Shown here: positions 17,032-25,319 of the stretch, piece by piece
Position numbering within the stretch: the stretch's first letter is position 1
Layout: every line of letters starts with the position of its first letter
NCBI RefSeq assembly: GCF_964036595.1
Contig: NZ_OZ038523.1
Span: forward strand, 2,052,501 to 2,116,500
From: Tenacibaculum sp. 190524A05c
GTDB taxonomy: Bacteria > Bacteroidota > Bacteroidia > Flavobacteriales > Flavobacteriaceae
Reading direction: 5' to 3'
Length of the DNA: 64,000 nt
Program-made: the position numbers and the translations under genes
Notes under the pieces: model-generated
Seen by the model: the letters and a program-made list of their open reading frames with translations, nothing else
The model's database searches: none
What the model was told of the DNA's origin: nothing

Positions 17032-18081
17032 TTACTCAACTAATTTCAAGGCTTCAACATCTAAGATTTTAATGTTTCTTCCTTCTATTGAAATAAGTCC
17101 TTGCTTTTTTAATTTGGAGATACTTCGAATTAGCGTTTCTGTAGCAATACCCGCAACACTAGCTAAATCGTAACGAGAAATTTTTATTGGATCTTCTGGC
17201 TTTCGATTTATTTTCTCAGCAAACTTTAATAACGTAGCTGCAGTTTTTTTGTGAACAGAGTTATATGCCATATCTATCAACTGTTCTTTTACGTCTTTCA
17301 GATTATCCGTTAATAAATCTACCAATTCTAAAACTACCTTATGGTTTTTGTGTAGCACATTTGTCAGTTCAGATTTTTTGATTCCCACTAATTCAGTTAC
17401 ACTAATAGCCACAGCAGTTTCTTGATATGCCTGATTCTGAGAAAAAGAAGTATACCCAAACAAATCATCTTCTTTATATAGCGAAGTTGTTAAATTCTTT
17501 CCTTGTTCGTTGAGTTTAGAACATTTTACGGCTCCTTTAGTTACTAAAAAAATATAGTTAGAATTGTCTCCTTCTTCGTAAACAATATCATCTTCTTTAT
17601 ATTGAAAAATTGTTCCGTTATCATCAAAGAAGTTTTTTAAATCATTTAAATTTCTTAGTTCTCCCTCAACTTCTTCTTCAACATTTTGCTCTCGACGTTC
17701 CTGTAAAATAGAAGATTTTGCCAACCTACTTTCAATTGCTTCTAACAATTCTTCCTCTGTAAAGGGTTTAGTGATATAATCATCTGCTCCTAAATTCATT
17801 CCTTTACGAATATCTCCTCTTTCTGTTTTTGCAGATAAGAAAATAAATGGGATAAATTGAGTTTCTTCATTCTGAGACAAAGCTTCTAAAACACCATATC
17901 CATCCAATTCTGGCATCATAATATCACAAACGATTATATCCGGTTTGGTTTCTTTTGCTTTCTCTAAACCTAGTTTACCATTTGCTGCAGTAACTACATT
18001 ATAATACCCTGAAAGTTCTAATAATTCTTCTGTGTTTTCTCTTAATGTTACATCATCTTCTATGAGTAAAATTGTTTTCAT
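17032..18081 (-). CDS. Response regulator fused to a Crp/Fnr-type DNA-binding protein
   Basis: 349 residues. Receiver domain 1-120 with acidic pocket E8/D9/D10, phospho-acceptor D53 and the conserved Lys in DYITKPF. A linker leads to a cyclic-nucleotide-binding-like beta-roll (about 145-260), a dimerisation helix and a winged helix (about 275-349). The recognition helix holds E315-T-L-I-R319, matching the Glu and Arg that contact TGA/TCA in FNR and CRP. Only two Cys are present, so an FNR-type 4Fe-4S sensor is excluded; the signal must come through phosphorylation. The start overlaps the kinase stop by 4 bp. It is the natural candidate for binding the six palindromes in this region. Confidence 0.95.
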   Translation of the reverse strand: MKTILLIEDDVTLRENTEELLELSGYYNVVTAANGKLGLEKAKETKPDIIVCDIMMPELDGYGVLEALSQNEETQFIPFIFLSAKTERGDIRKGMNLGADDYITKPFTEEELLEAIESRLAKSSILQERREQNVEEEVEGELRNLNDLKNFFDDNGTIFQYKEDDIVYEEGDNSNYIFLVTKGAVKCSKLNEQGKNLTTSLYKEDDLFGYTSFSQNQAYQETAVAISVTELVGIKKSELTNVLHKNHKVVLELVDLLTDNLKDVKEQLIDMAYNSVHKKTAATLLKFAEKINRKPEDPIKISRYDLASVAGIATETLIRSISKLKKQGLISIEGRNIKILDVEALKLVE

Positions 18082-19325
18082 ATTACTGCTTTGTTTGGTA
18101 TTTGTATGGTAAATGTTGATCCTTTATGCTCTTCACTAACAAATGTAATTGTTCCACCTAAATTTTCTAAATGACTTTTTACAATGTTTAACCCGATTCC
18201 TGTCCCTTCATTTAGCAATACATTCTCTGCTCTAAAATAACGTTGAAAGATATTCTTCTGATCTTTTTCTGGAATTCCAAAACCTTCATCAATTACTTTA
18301 ATTAATGTATTTCTATTCTCTTGTGAAGTAGCAATTGTAATTTTTGTGTCTTCTGGTGAATATTTAATGGCATTACTTAATAAGTTCGAAATCGTCAGTT
18401 CTATAATCTTTATATCTTGGTAAATTTCATCTTCAATTATATCACTCTTTACAATAATTTCTTGTCCACGTTTTAGTAGTAAATCTAAATTACTGATCGT
18501 TTCAGATATTACATTTTGTAAACTAAAACTAGATAAATTATAGTTTACTTCACCTTTTTCAAGTTTTTCAATTGATAAGAAATCGTTTAAGATATTATTT
18601 AAATAGTGAACTTTATTGTTAATTATAGAAAGATGTTTTTCTCTCTTTTCCTGTTGTTCCGTTAGTTTATACTTTGCCAGTAACATACTTGAAGTTAAAA
18701 TACCGCTTAAAGGAGTTTTAAACTCGTGAGAAACTAGCGATAAAAACTTTGTTTTTAACTCATTTAATTCTCTCTCTTTCTTTAATGCTACTTTCGCTTT
18801 CTGTTCTGCTTCAATTCTCTTTTTGTTTTCTTCGTCTAGTTCCTTATTTATCTTCTCTAATTCATCAACCGTCGTTTTCAAGTTTCGAGTTCTTTCTTTA
18901 ACCTTATTTTCAAGCTTAGTATTTAATTCAAGAATCTCTAACTCTTGATGTTTCCTCAAAGAAATATCAATTACTAAAGCCATAATATATTTTTGACCTT
19001 GTATTTCTAACGGATTTAACCCTACTTCAATTGGAAAAATATTACCTTCTTTATGAACAGCATACAAATCTCTCCCTCTACCCATTTGTCTTTTCTCACG
19101 AGATCCCATAAAACTTTTGAAATGTGCACCATGGTTTCCCTTATATTTTTGAGGAATCAGAATTTCTAGATGTTGATTCAGAATTTCTTCTTCTTTATAT
19201 CCAAAAGTCTGTAAGGCGGAAGAGTTAACTACTGTGATTTTTTGAAACTCATCTACTACAATTACCGCTTCAGAAACAGCTTCAAAAAGGGTATCAAAAA
19301 CTACTTTATCTTCTTTTGAAAACAT
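18078..19325 (-). CDS. PAS-domain histidine kinase, FixL-like
   Basis: 415 residues, soluble. PAS domain about 8-125, a coiled coil (127-190), HisKA with H200 in SLVSHEFKTPL, and HATPase_c (N, G1 and G2 boxes: NLLSNAIKYS, DEGFGIP, GTGIGLNIV). In the PAS core, YKGNH65 aligns with the proximal haem His of FixL, and MGRGRDLYAVHKEG follows as in FixL. Many PAS domains of this type have that His without proven haem, so oxygen sensing is likely but not certain. It shares an operon with the Crp/Fnr-type response regulator and starts from the bidirectional promoter at 19344-19417. Confidence 0.93.
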   Translation of the reverse strand: MFSKEDKVVFDTLFEAVSEAVIVVDEFQKITVVNSSALQTFGYKEEEILNQHLEILIPQKYKGNHGAHFKSFMGSREKRQMGRGRDLYAVHKEGNIFPIEVGLNPLEIQGQKYIMALVIDISLRKHQELEILELNTKLENKVKERTRNLKTTVDELEKINKELDEENKKRIEAEQKAKVALKKERELNELKTKFLSLVSHEFKTPLSGILTSSMLLAKYKLTEQQEKREKHLSIINNKVHYLNNILNDFLSIEKLEKGEVNYNLSSFSLQNVISETISNLDLLLKRGQEIIVKSDIIEDEIYQDIKIIELTISNLLSNAIKYSPEDTKITIATSQENRNTLIKVIDEGFGIPEKDQKNIFQRYFRAENVLLNEGTGIGLNIVKSHLENLGGTITFVSEEHKGSTFTIQIPNKAVI

Positions 19326-19343
19326 TACTAATTCTATTTACAG

Positions 19344-19417
19344 TAAAGATAATCCTTTCTAAAATATTGAAAACTGACTTTTATCATTTACTCAACAAGA
19401 TCCTTCCAATAGCTTTG
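19344..19417. promoter_or_regulatory. Bidirectional FNR-type promoter
   Basis: One palindrome, TGAC-TTTT-ATCA (19375-19386), has a -7 box exactly 23 bp away on both sides: TATCTTTA (19344-19351) for the minus-strand kinase-regulator operon and TAGCTTTG (19410-19417) for the plus-strand operon at 19435. The kinase-regulator pair would therefore be autoregulated. Confidence 0.8.
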
Positions 19418-19434
19418 TATATAAATACTTACAA

Positions 19435-19845
19435 ATGAAGGCTAAAAACCTAAATATTACTTTTTATCAAAATATCGCTAAAATATTTTATGCTGTTGCT
19501 AAGGCAGATAATATTGTGGCTAAAGAAGAGATTAAAATCTTAAAAAAAGTAGTTAAGGAAAATTGGCTGGAAGTAGATGAAACTTTTGATGTATTTGGTA
19601 CTGATACTGCTTATCAAATAGAAATTGTTTTTGATTGGTTGTATAGTAAAAATGCAACTTCAGAAGATTGTTACAATGATTTTGTAGAGTATTACCAAAA
19701 TCACTCTTATTTCTTTACATCTGAAATCAAAGCGTTGATTCTAGAAACATCTGGTAAAATAGCGAGTTCCTTTGCTGAGAAGAACAAATCCGAACTTATG
19801 CTATTGGCGAAACTAAGTATTGAATTCAAAAAAGAAATCGCTTAA
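19435..19845 (+). CDS. TerB-like helical protein
   Basis: 136 residues, all-helical. The stretch FYQNIAKIFYAVAKADNIVA followed by KEEIKILKKVV resembles the acidic metal-binding helices of the TerB/DjlA-type tellurite-resistance fold. Molecular role unknown. First gene of a three-gene plus-strand operon, 11 bp before the next gene, with an FNR-type promoter 17 bp upstream of the start. Confidence 0.75.
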   Translation: MKAKNLNITFYQNIAKIFYAVAKADNIVAKEEIKILKKVVKENWLEVDETFDVFGTDTAYQIEIVFDWLYSKNATSEDCYNDFVEYYQNHSYFFTSEIKALILETSGKIASSFAEKNKSELMLLAKLSIEFKKEIA

Positions 19846-19856
19846 AAGTATTTATT

Positions 19857-20330
19857 ATGAAAACAGTATTTCGATATTTATTACAGTTAGCCCTAATTTC
19901 TATTATACTAACTAGTTGTACTTTGGAATCTAAATTTGGATTACCCAACACAGATAAAGTTGATCAAAATTTAATTGGTGTTTGGAGCACACCTTGTATT
20001 ATTAATCAAGAAAGTGATACACTTACCATAAAACCATTAAATGAATATTCTTATAAACTACTTTTTGATACCAATGAAGAATTAGCAGCATATTCAGTAA
20101 AGATTAAAGATTATAACATTATCAATATCATCTCGAACGTAGATGGAAACAACCTGTTTTATGGATATGAAGTTGAAAAAGATACACTTCGTTTTTATGA
20201 AGTAAATCCAGAATTATTAAAGAGTGATATTTCATCACAAAAAGAACTCAACGATTTCTTTACTAAAAACATAAACAAGCATAATTTCTTTATGAATGCT
20301 TGTATTATGATTCGAAATAAAGACCTTTAA
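19857..20330 (+). CDS. Small lipoprotein, function unknown
   Basis: 157 residues with a lipoprotein signal peptide (lipobox LTSC at about residues 18-21). The mature part is a mostly beta domain with no motif I recognise; IGVWSTPCIINQESDTLTIK suggests a lipocalin-like or copper-resistance-type barrel, which I cannot confirm. Middle gene of the operon starting at 19435. Confidence 0.75.
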   Translation: MKTVFRYLLQLALISIILTSCTLESKFGLPNTDKVDQNLIGVWSTPCIINQESDTLTIKPLNEYSYKLLFDTNEELAAYSVKIKDYNIINIISNVDGNNLFYGYEVEKDTLRFYEVNPELLKSDISSQKELNDFFTKNINKHNFFMNACIMIRNKDL

Positions 20331-20352
20331 CTAATTCATAACACCAATTATT

Positions 20353-20994
20353 ATGAAGAATATTATACTCATATTGATAGTAGCAACCTTACTTACAAAC
20401 TGCTCTTCTAATAGACTAGTGCATCAATATAAAAACCCAGAAACTGGATTTTTTGAATCGAATAAACTGTTTATAATTGGTTTAGAAGGTAACCTAGAAC
20501 TGAGAGAAGAATTTGAAAAGAAATTATCCCAGGCTTTTGATAAAGAAAAAGTGAGAAGTGTTAAGAGTATCGACTTTTTTGAAGATTCTTTTACCAAAGA
20601 AAAAAAGACTTTAGAAGAACTCAATACAATTGAACAAACATTGTTAAACGCAGGATTTGATGCTATTCTTATTACTAAGGTTTTAGGAACAGAAAAGAGA
20701 TATTATACTTCTAGAATGTTACATGAATTTATGACTAGTAATCAGACCTTCGAAGATTATTACTTTGGAAATCAATACAAGTATCTAAAGCAAAAAGGTA
20801 AAAAAGAGGATTATACCATTCACATTATTGAAACTTCATTGTACTGTATTTGTCCTGAAAAGGAAAGAGAATTATTATGGAGAGGAGAAATAGAAATCAA
20901 AGATTCAAACAATAATTCAAAGAACATTCATAATTTCATTGATGTACTTTTTGAAAATTTAAAAGAAAACGAGTTGCTACTTATTTATGAATAA
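20353..20994 (+). CDS. Lipoprotein, function unknown
   Basis: 213 residues; signal peptide ending in the lipobox LTNC (about residues 14-17). The mature part has an alpha/beta pattern (FIIGLEGNLELREEFEKKLS, then AGFDAILITKVLG) resembling the stress-type lipoproteins that carry a DUF4136-like fold, but I do not recognise the family. It lies 22 bp after the previous lipoprotein and ends the operon that starts at 19435, so it probably belongs to the low-oxygen regulon. Confidence 0.75.
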   Translation: MKNIILILIVATLLTNCSSNRLVHQYKNPETGFFESNKLFIIGLEGNLELREEFEKKLSQAFDKEKVRSVKSIDFFEDSFTKEKKTLEELNTIEQTLLNAGFDAILITKVLGTEKRYYTSRMLHEFMTSNQTFEDYYFGNQYKYLKQKGKKEDYTIHIIETSLYCICPEKERELLWRGEIEIKDSNNNSKNIHNFIDVLFENLKENELLLIYE

Positions 20995-21138
20995 GACCAT
21001 TACCTATTGATGGTGTGAAAACTATTTAAAACCAATAGATTATCCTTACTTTTTTAAGAGTTTATTAATGAATATATCAAATAAAAAACTGTAACTTTCG
21101 TTATTAAATAATTATAAACTCTAAAAACCAATCACACT

Positions 21139-22500
21139 ATGAAAAAGCTTATGTTAGGCTTATTCGCCGTTAGCCTTGTTGCGTGCAACAACGCTGAACC
21201 TGTAAACTACGTCCTATTTAATGGAACAATTAAAAATCCAAACAGTAAAAGTTTAACCATTCTTGATGGTTCTAACAAACCTGTTAGACAAATTAAAGTA
21301 TCTGACACTGGAGCATTTGCTGATACTATTTTTAATGCCAATGGTTACTATGCTTTTAATGACGGAAAAGAAAGATCTGAAATTTATCTTCAAGATGGCT
21401 ATGAATTGACTTTAGACATGGATGCTAAAGAATTTGATGAGACAATTAAATATTCTGGAAACGGAAGTGATGTAAACAATTACTTGTCTCAAAAATTCAT
21501 GACTAAGGAAAAAGCTGGATCAACGTTTCAGTTATATTCAATGGATGAAGATAAATATTTATCTACCATGAATACCTTAAAAGAGGACTTAGAAAAATCT
21601 TTAGAAAATGTAGATGCTAAGTTCGCGAAACAAGAGAAGGTAAATTTAAATTACGAACATCTTAATCATTTAACTCAGTACGAACCTGCACATGGTTACT
21701 TTACAAAAAATAGAGATTTTAAAGTTTCTGAATCATTCCCAAATGCAATCGAAGGAATTGACTTGAATAATGAAGAACATTATAAACTATATAACTCATA
21801 TAAAGGAATTGTAGGTTATGGTTTTGCTAAAGTTGCTAGAGAGAATGCTAAGAAAAATGGTACTTCATACGAAACAGAAGCAATTGCACATTTGAAAGAA
21901 TTAAAGAGTGATGTTATTAAAAATGATATCCTTAATGGTTTTGTAAGACAAGTAAGTGTTATGAATCCTAATGCAGAAGCTTTATACAAAGGAATTATGG
22001 AAATTTCTACTGATGAAAAGCTTAAAGAGAGATTAACAAAACAATATAACGCTATTTTAACTCTAGCAGAAGGTAAAGATTCTCCTGTTTTTGTGAACTA
22101 CGAAAACAATGCTGGTGGAACTACTTCTTTAGCTGACTTAAAAGGTAAATATGTATATATTGATGTTTGGGCAACTTGGTGTAAACCTTGTAAAGATGAA
22201 ATCCCTCATTTAAAGAAAGTAGAAGAAAAGTATCATGATAAGAATATAGAATTCGTTAGTATTTCTATTGACGAAGAAAAAGATCATGAATTATGGAAAA
22301 AGATGATTAAAGACGAAAGTTTAGGTGGAACACAATTAATGGCAGATGCTGCTTGGGGTTCTAAATTTGTGCAAGAGTATCAAATTAACGGAATTCCACG
22401 TTTCATTTTAATTGATCCAACAGGGAAAATTGTAAAATCTTATGCTCCTAGGCCTTCAGATAAAAAGTTAATCGAATTATTTGACGGATTAAAAATCTAA
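21139..22500 (+). CDS. TlpA-family thiol-disulfide lipoprotein
   Basis: 453 residues. Lipobox LVAC (about 13-16), an N-terminal beta domain of the DUF4369 kind (FNGTIKNPNSKSLTILDGSN), a helical middle and a C-terminal thioredoxin domain with WATWCKPCKDEIP (near residues 351-363) and the cis-Pro loop INGIPRFILIDP. Such proteins act in the periplasm in thiol reduction, often for cytochrome c maturation or as stress reductases. It stands alone, with a bidirectional terminator behind it. Confidence 0.93.
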   Translation: MKKLMLGLFAVSLVACNNAEPVNYVLFNGTIKNPNSKSLTILDGSNKPVRQIKVSDTGAFADTIFNANGYYAFNDGKERSEIYLQDGYELTLDMDAKEFDETIKYSGNGSDVNNYLSQKFMTKEKAGSTFQLYSMDEDKYLSTMNTLKEDLEKSLENVDAKFAKQEKVNLNYEHLNHLTQYEPAHGYFTKNRDFKVSESFPNAIEGIDLNNEEHYKLYNSYKGIVGYGFAKVARENAKKNGTSYETEAIAHLKELKSDVIKNDILNGFVRQVSVMNPNAEALYKGIMEISTDEKLKERLTKQYNAILTLAEGKDSPVFVNYENNAGGTTSLADLKGKYVYIDVWATWCKPCKDEIPHLKKVEEKYHDKNIEFVSISIDEEKDHELWKKMIKDESLGGTQLMADAAWGSKFVQEYQINGIPRFILIDPTGKIVKSYAPRPSDKKLIELFDGLKI

Positions 22501-22524
22501 AAGTTCAATTACTTTATAAAACAT

Positions 22525-22556
22525 AAAAAACCACAGTAAACTTTACTGTGGTTTTT
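22525..22556. terminator. Bidirectional terminator
   Basis: A near-perfect 15-bp stem (AAAAACCACAGTAAA/TTTACTGTGGTTTTT) between convergent genes ending at 22500 (plus) and 22579 (minus). Confidence 0.9.
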
Positions 22557-22578
22557 CAATTATGAAAAGTTGATTCGA

Positions 22579-22746
22579 CTAAAATCCATCTCCAGGAGCC
22601 TCTGGTGAAGCTGCTTGAGCTTTTTTCGGATTTAAAATTAAATATGTTCCTAAAGCTGTTATTGCTGTATATTTTCCGTAATTCCCAATTTTTTGTAGGG
22701 CTTCTTTTCTAGTTATATCTTCTTTTTTTGACTGTATTTCTTTCAT
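22579..22746 (-). CDS. 55-aa peptide with a hydrophobic segment and PGDGF tail
   Basis: A 55-residue protein, MKEIQSKKEDITRKEALQKI at the start, a weakly hydrophobic segment (YTAITALGTYLIL) and the end AASPEAPGDGF. The RKEALQKIGNYGKY run followed by a hydrophobic stretch looks like a Tat-less anchor or short export signal. It lies only 21 bp behind the T9SS cargo gene and is probably co-transcribed with it. I recall similar short proteins beside T9SS cargo genes in Flavobacteriaceae, but the function is unknown to me. Confidence 0.7.
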   Translation of the reverse strand: MKEIQSKKEDITRKEALQKIGNYGKYTAITALGTYLILNPKKAQAASPEAPGDGF

Positions 22747-22767
22747 GATAAATTTCTTATTGAGTGT

Positions 22768-24999
22768 TTACTCTACAATTACCTTCTTAGTTATAGTTCC
22801 AAAATCTGTGGCTAATTTTACAATGTAAATTCCAGCAGAGACATTTGACAAGTTTATTCTATTAACGCTGTTAACATTAGCTTTAGAAGTTGTTATTTCT
22901 TCTCCCAATATTGAATATACTTTTGCAGAAGCATTAGCAGTTAAACCCGAAACAGTAATTTCTTTTTTCCCAGATTTAAAAATATTTACCTCAGATAAAT
23001 TACTATCAATATCATCTGTACTTAATTTTGAAGAAATGGTATGAATATAAAATCTACCCACTCCATTTATTGCAGAAGATGAAGTAATAGCATAATCATT
23101 TTCATCATTCATTTTTACAATCTTACCTTCTTCTCTATCTTCAATGTATACTTCTAATTCAGAAGGTAATCCTAAGCTTGAAACTGTAAATGAAACTTTA
23201 GTATTTGCAGCAAGCTTTAATCCAACAGGTATAATCATATTCTCATAATCAGAATTTGGCAACGATTGAATAGTAAAATCTTCATTAGATTCTTCTAATA
23301 AATGAGTAAACACATCAAAATTTGCAGCTCCAAAGTTTCCAACATCATAACCTGGATCTAATCCTTTTGTTGTATTTGAAAAATACTTGATTGTTGTTTT
23401 TACTGAAACCTCATTTGCAGTAGCTATTACATTAATAGTTGGTGTTTGGTTAGCTGTTCCTTTAGCAAAAATCCCTCCAGTAGTTGGTTGAGTTAAAAGT
23501 TGACTATGATCTAATGTTATTGAGCTTGCACTAGATCCTGCTTTTATAAAAAATCCTTGACCTGGAGCTAATGAATTTTCTGAAGTAACTAAGGAATTGG
23601 CAACATACTTATTCTGTGTATTATCCCAAACATATGCTGCAACAAAAGCTGGATCCATACTTGCATTATTATCTGCTACGAAATTATCTCCTGTATTTTC
23701 ATTTAATGGTAAAAATGCTGTAAACGGATTACCAACAGCGTTCCATTCTGAAGCTACAACAGTTTTAGTTACAGTACTCGTTTCTACAGTTCCTGTGAAA
23801 CTTACTTGTCCATCAGTAGCTCTAGAAATAGCATAACCTCTACCTTTTTCAAAAGTTAAGGTATTCGTAGTTAAATCATCTGTTGTATAATACACCCATT
23901 TCGCTCCATCTGCATTACTATCATCATAGTATGCAATTGCATATCTATTTGGTGTTACACTTGTATTAATCCTTATATTATTAGATGCATTTTCAGCAAA
24001 CTCTTTAATGCTTTGTCCAACCACAGGAGAACTTACAACATGCCATTTATTGGCAAGTAATCCTCCTCTTAAATACGTCACTGTTCCCGAACCAGAAGCT
24101 GTTCCTTTAACTATTAAAGAACCACTATTTGTTTCTCCTGAATTTATTGTAACAGTTCCATTGTTTGTAAAATCTCCATCAACTTGAGCACTCGACATGT
24201 CAAGAATTACTAATGATGAAGAAGCATCTATGGTAAGATCTTTCATTTGGGCATCTGTTCCAATTCCTATAACAGGTTTATCAGTTACATTCGGAATTGT
24301 AATATCATAAGTAGTTTCTGGAAGTGCATTAATATCCCAGTTTCCAGCACTTGCCCAATCTGGATCTACTGCTCCTGTCCATGTTGCAGAAGTAATTACA
24401 ACTGCTCCTGTAGAATCAAAACTATCTCCTGTAATTTGTGAACCTGGAGTATTTGTGCAATCAGCCGTATTAAAACCAGAAGTTGTTGGTCCACACGCTG
24501 TAAAAAACTGATCTAAGAATACAGAACCTTCTTCAAAAGTTACATTTGGACTTTCATTAATATCAGCATATTTAAATTTAATACTGAATAAATGTGCTGC
24601 TGTACTCGTAACATTATTTCCAGCAAAAGATCCGCTACTCGCCAATTGTTGAAATGACGTAGAAACTCTAGAAGTAGTATTATCATTTACAACGAACGAT
24701 TGGTAAGCTGCAACTGCTCCTCCAAAGAATGAAGTTGCTAAAATTGAACCATCTGGTTGAGTCATTTCAAAATTTCCATTGGTATGCACATTATCTCCAA
24801 ATGCAGCTGTATTGTAGTTAAAATAAATTTGTCCTGAGCCTATAATAAAATCAGTATCAGACGAAATGTAAATATCTGCTTCATAATAATCATTTGTACC
24901 GTCATTAGTATTTCTAGCATTTACAAATGTGAAGCTAATATTTTGGGCAAAAGTAATTGCCGAAATAAAACTTAGTATTAATGTAATTATACTTTTCAT
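22768..24999 (-). CDS. T9SS type A cargo protein with N-terminal beta-sandwich
   Basis: 743 residues. Signal peptide MKSIITLILSFISAITFA; an N-terminal beta-sandwich (about 20-150) with DYYEADIYISS and GSGQIYFNYNTAAFG, whose pattern is reminiscent of cohesin-like folds; a middle region with TWTGAVDPDWASAGNWD (the W-x-G-x-x-D-x-x-W-x-x-x-x-N-W motif of many Bacteroidota surface proteins) and adhesin-like repeats; and a C-terminal T9SS type A sorting domain ending GIYIVKLATDFGTITKKVIVE without its first residue. It should be secreted through the outer membrane and attached to the cell surface or released. The spacer to the LRR gene contains no terminator I can see. Confidence 0.88.
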   Translation of the reverse strand: MKSIITLILSFISAITFAQNISFTFVNARNTNDGTNDYYEADIYISSDTDFIIGSGQIYFNYNTAAFGDNVHTNGNFEMTQPDGSILATSFFGGAVAAYQSFVVNDNTTSRVSTSFQQLASSGSFAGNNVTSTAAHLFSIKFKYADINESPNVTFEEGSVFLDQFFTACGPTTSGFNTADCTNTPGSQITGDSFDSTGAVVITSATWTGAVDPDWASAGNWDINALPETTYDITIPNVTDKPVIGIGTDAQMKDLTIDASSSLVILDMSSAQVDGDFTNNGTVTINSGETNSGSLIVKGTASGSGTVTYLRGGLLANKWHVVSSPVVGQSIKEFAENASNNIRINTSVTPNRYAIAYYDDSNADGAKWVYYTTDDLTTNTLTFEKGRGYAISRATDGQVSFTGTVETSTVTKTVVASEWNAVGNPFTAFLPLNENTGDNFVADNNASMDPAFVAAYVWDNTQNKYVANSLVTSENSLAPGQGFFIKAGSSASSITLDHSQLLTQPTTGGIFAKGTANQTPTINVIATANEVSVKTTIKYFSNTTKGLDPGYDVGNFGAANFDVFTHLLEESNEDFTIQSLPNSDYENMIIPVGLKLAANTKVSFTVSSLGLPSELEVYIEDREEGKIVKMNDENDYAITSSSAINGVGRFYIHTISSKLSTDDIDSNLSEVNIFKSGKKEITVSGLTANASAKVYSILGEEITTSKANVNSVNRINLSNVSAGIYIVKLATDFGTITKKVIVE

Positions 25000-25319
25000 T
25001 TTTAAATTTTTAATAGGATTATGTTATACTCTTTGTATGTTTATTACTTGCATATGAATTCCATTGAACGATTTTTCAATTTGTACTTTCGACAGCCAAA
25101 AAAGCGTTCCATGATGGATAATTGGTAGAAAAGCAAACTTTTGTATTACTCTTCTCATCTTTGGTTTTCTATGAGATTTTAATATTATTTTCATTATCGT
25201 ATTTCTTAAATTACTTATAGGATGTAAGTAGCACATGAGAGAAGGATTTAATGGTATATCCCACAAGTATAAAGTGTGTGTGTTACCTTCTCTTCATGTA
25301 CTTCTATTTACCCTAAGTC
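25000..25319. other. Spacer between the LRR gene and the T9SS cargo gene
   Basis: 320 bp with no convincing gene, hairpin terminator or canonical promoter on either strand; open frames here lack start context and coding bias. It may hold the untranslated leader of the 24999 gene. Confidence 0.4.

Noticed and set aside
25024..25266. An 80-codon frame in the spacer before the T9SS cargo gene
   Set aside because: Composition is not protein-like for this genome and there is no promoter or recognisable motif.
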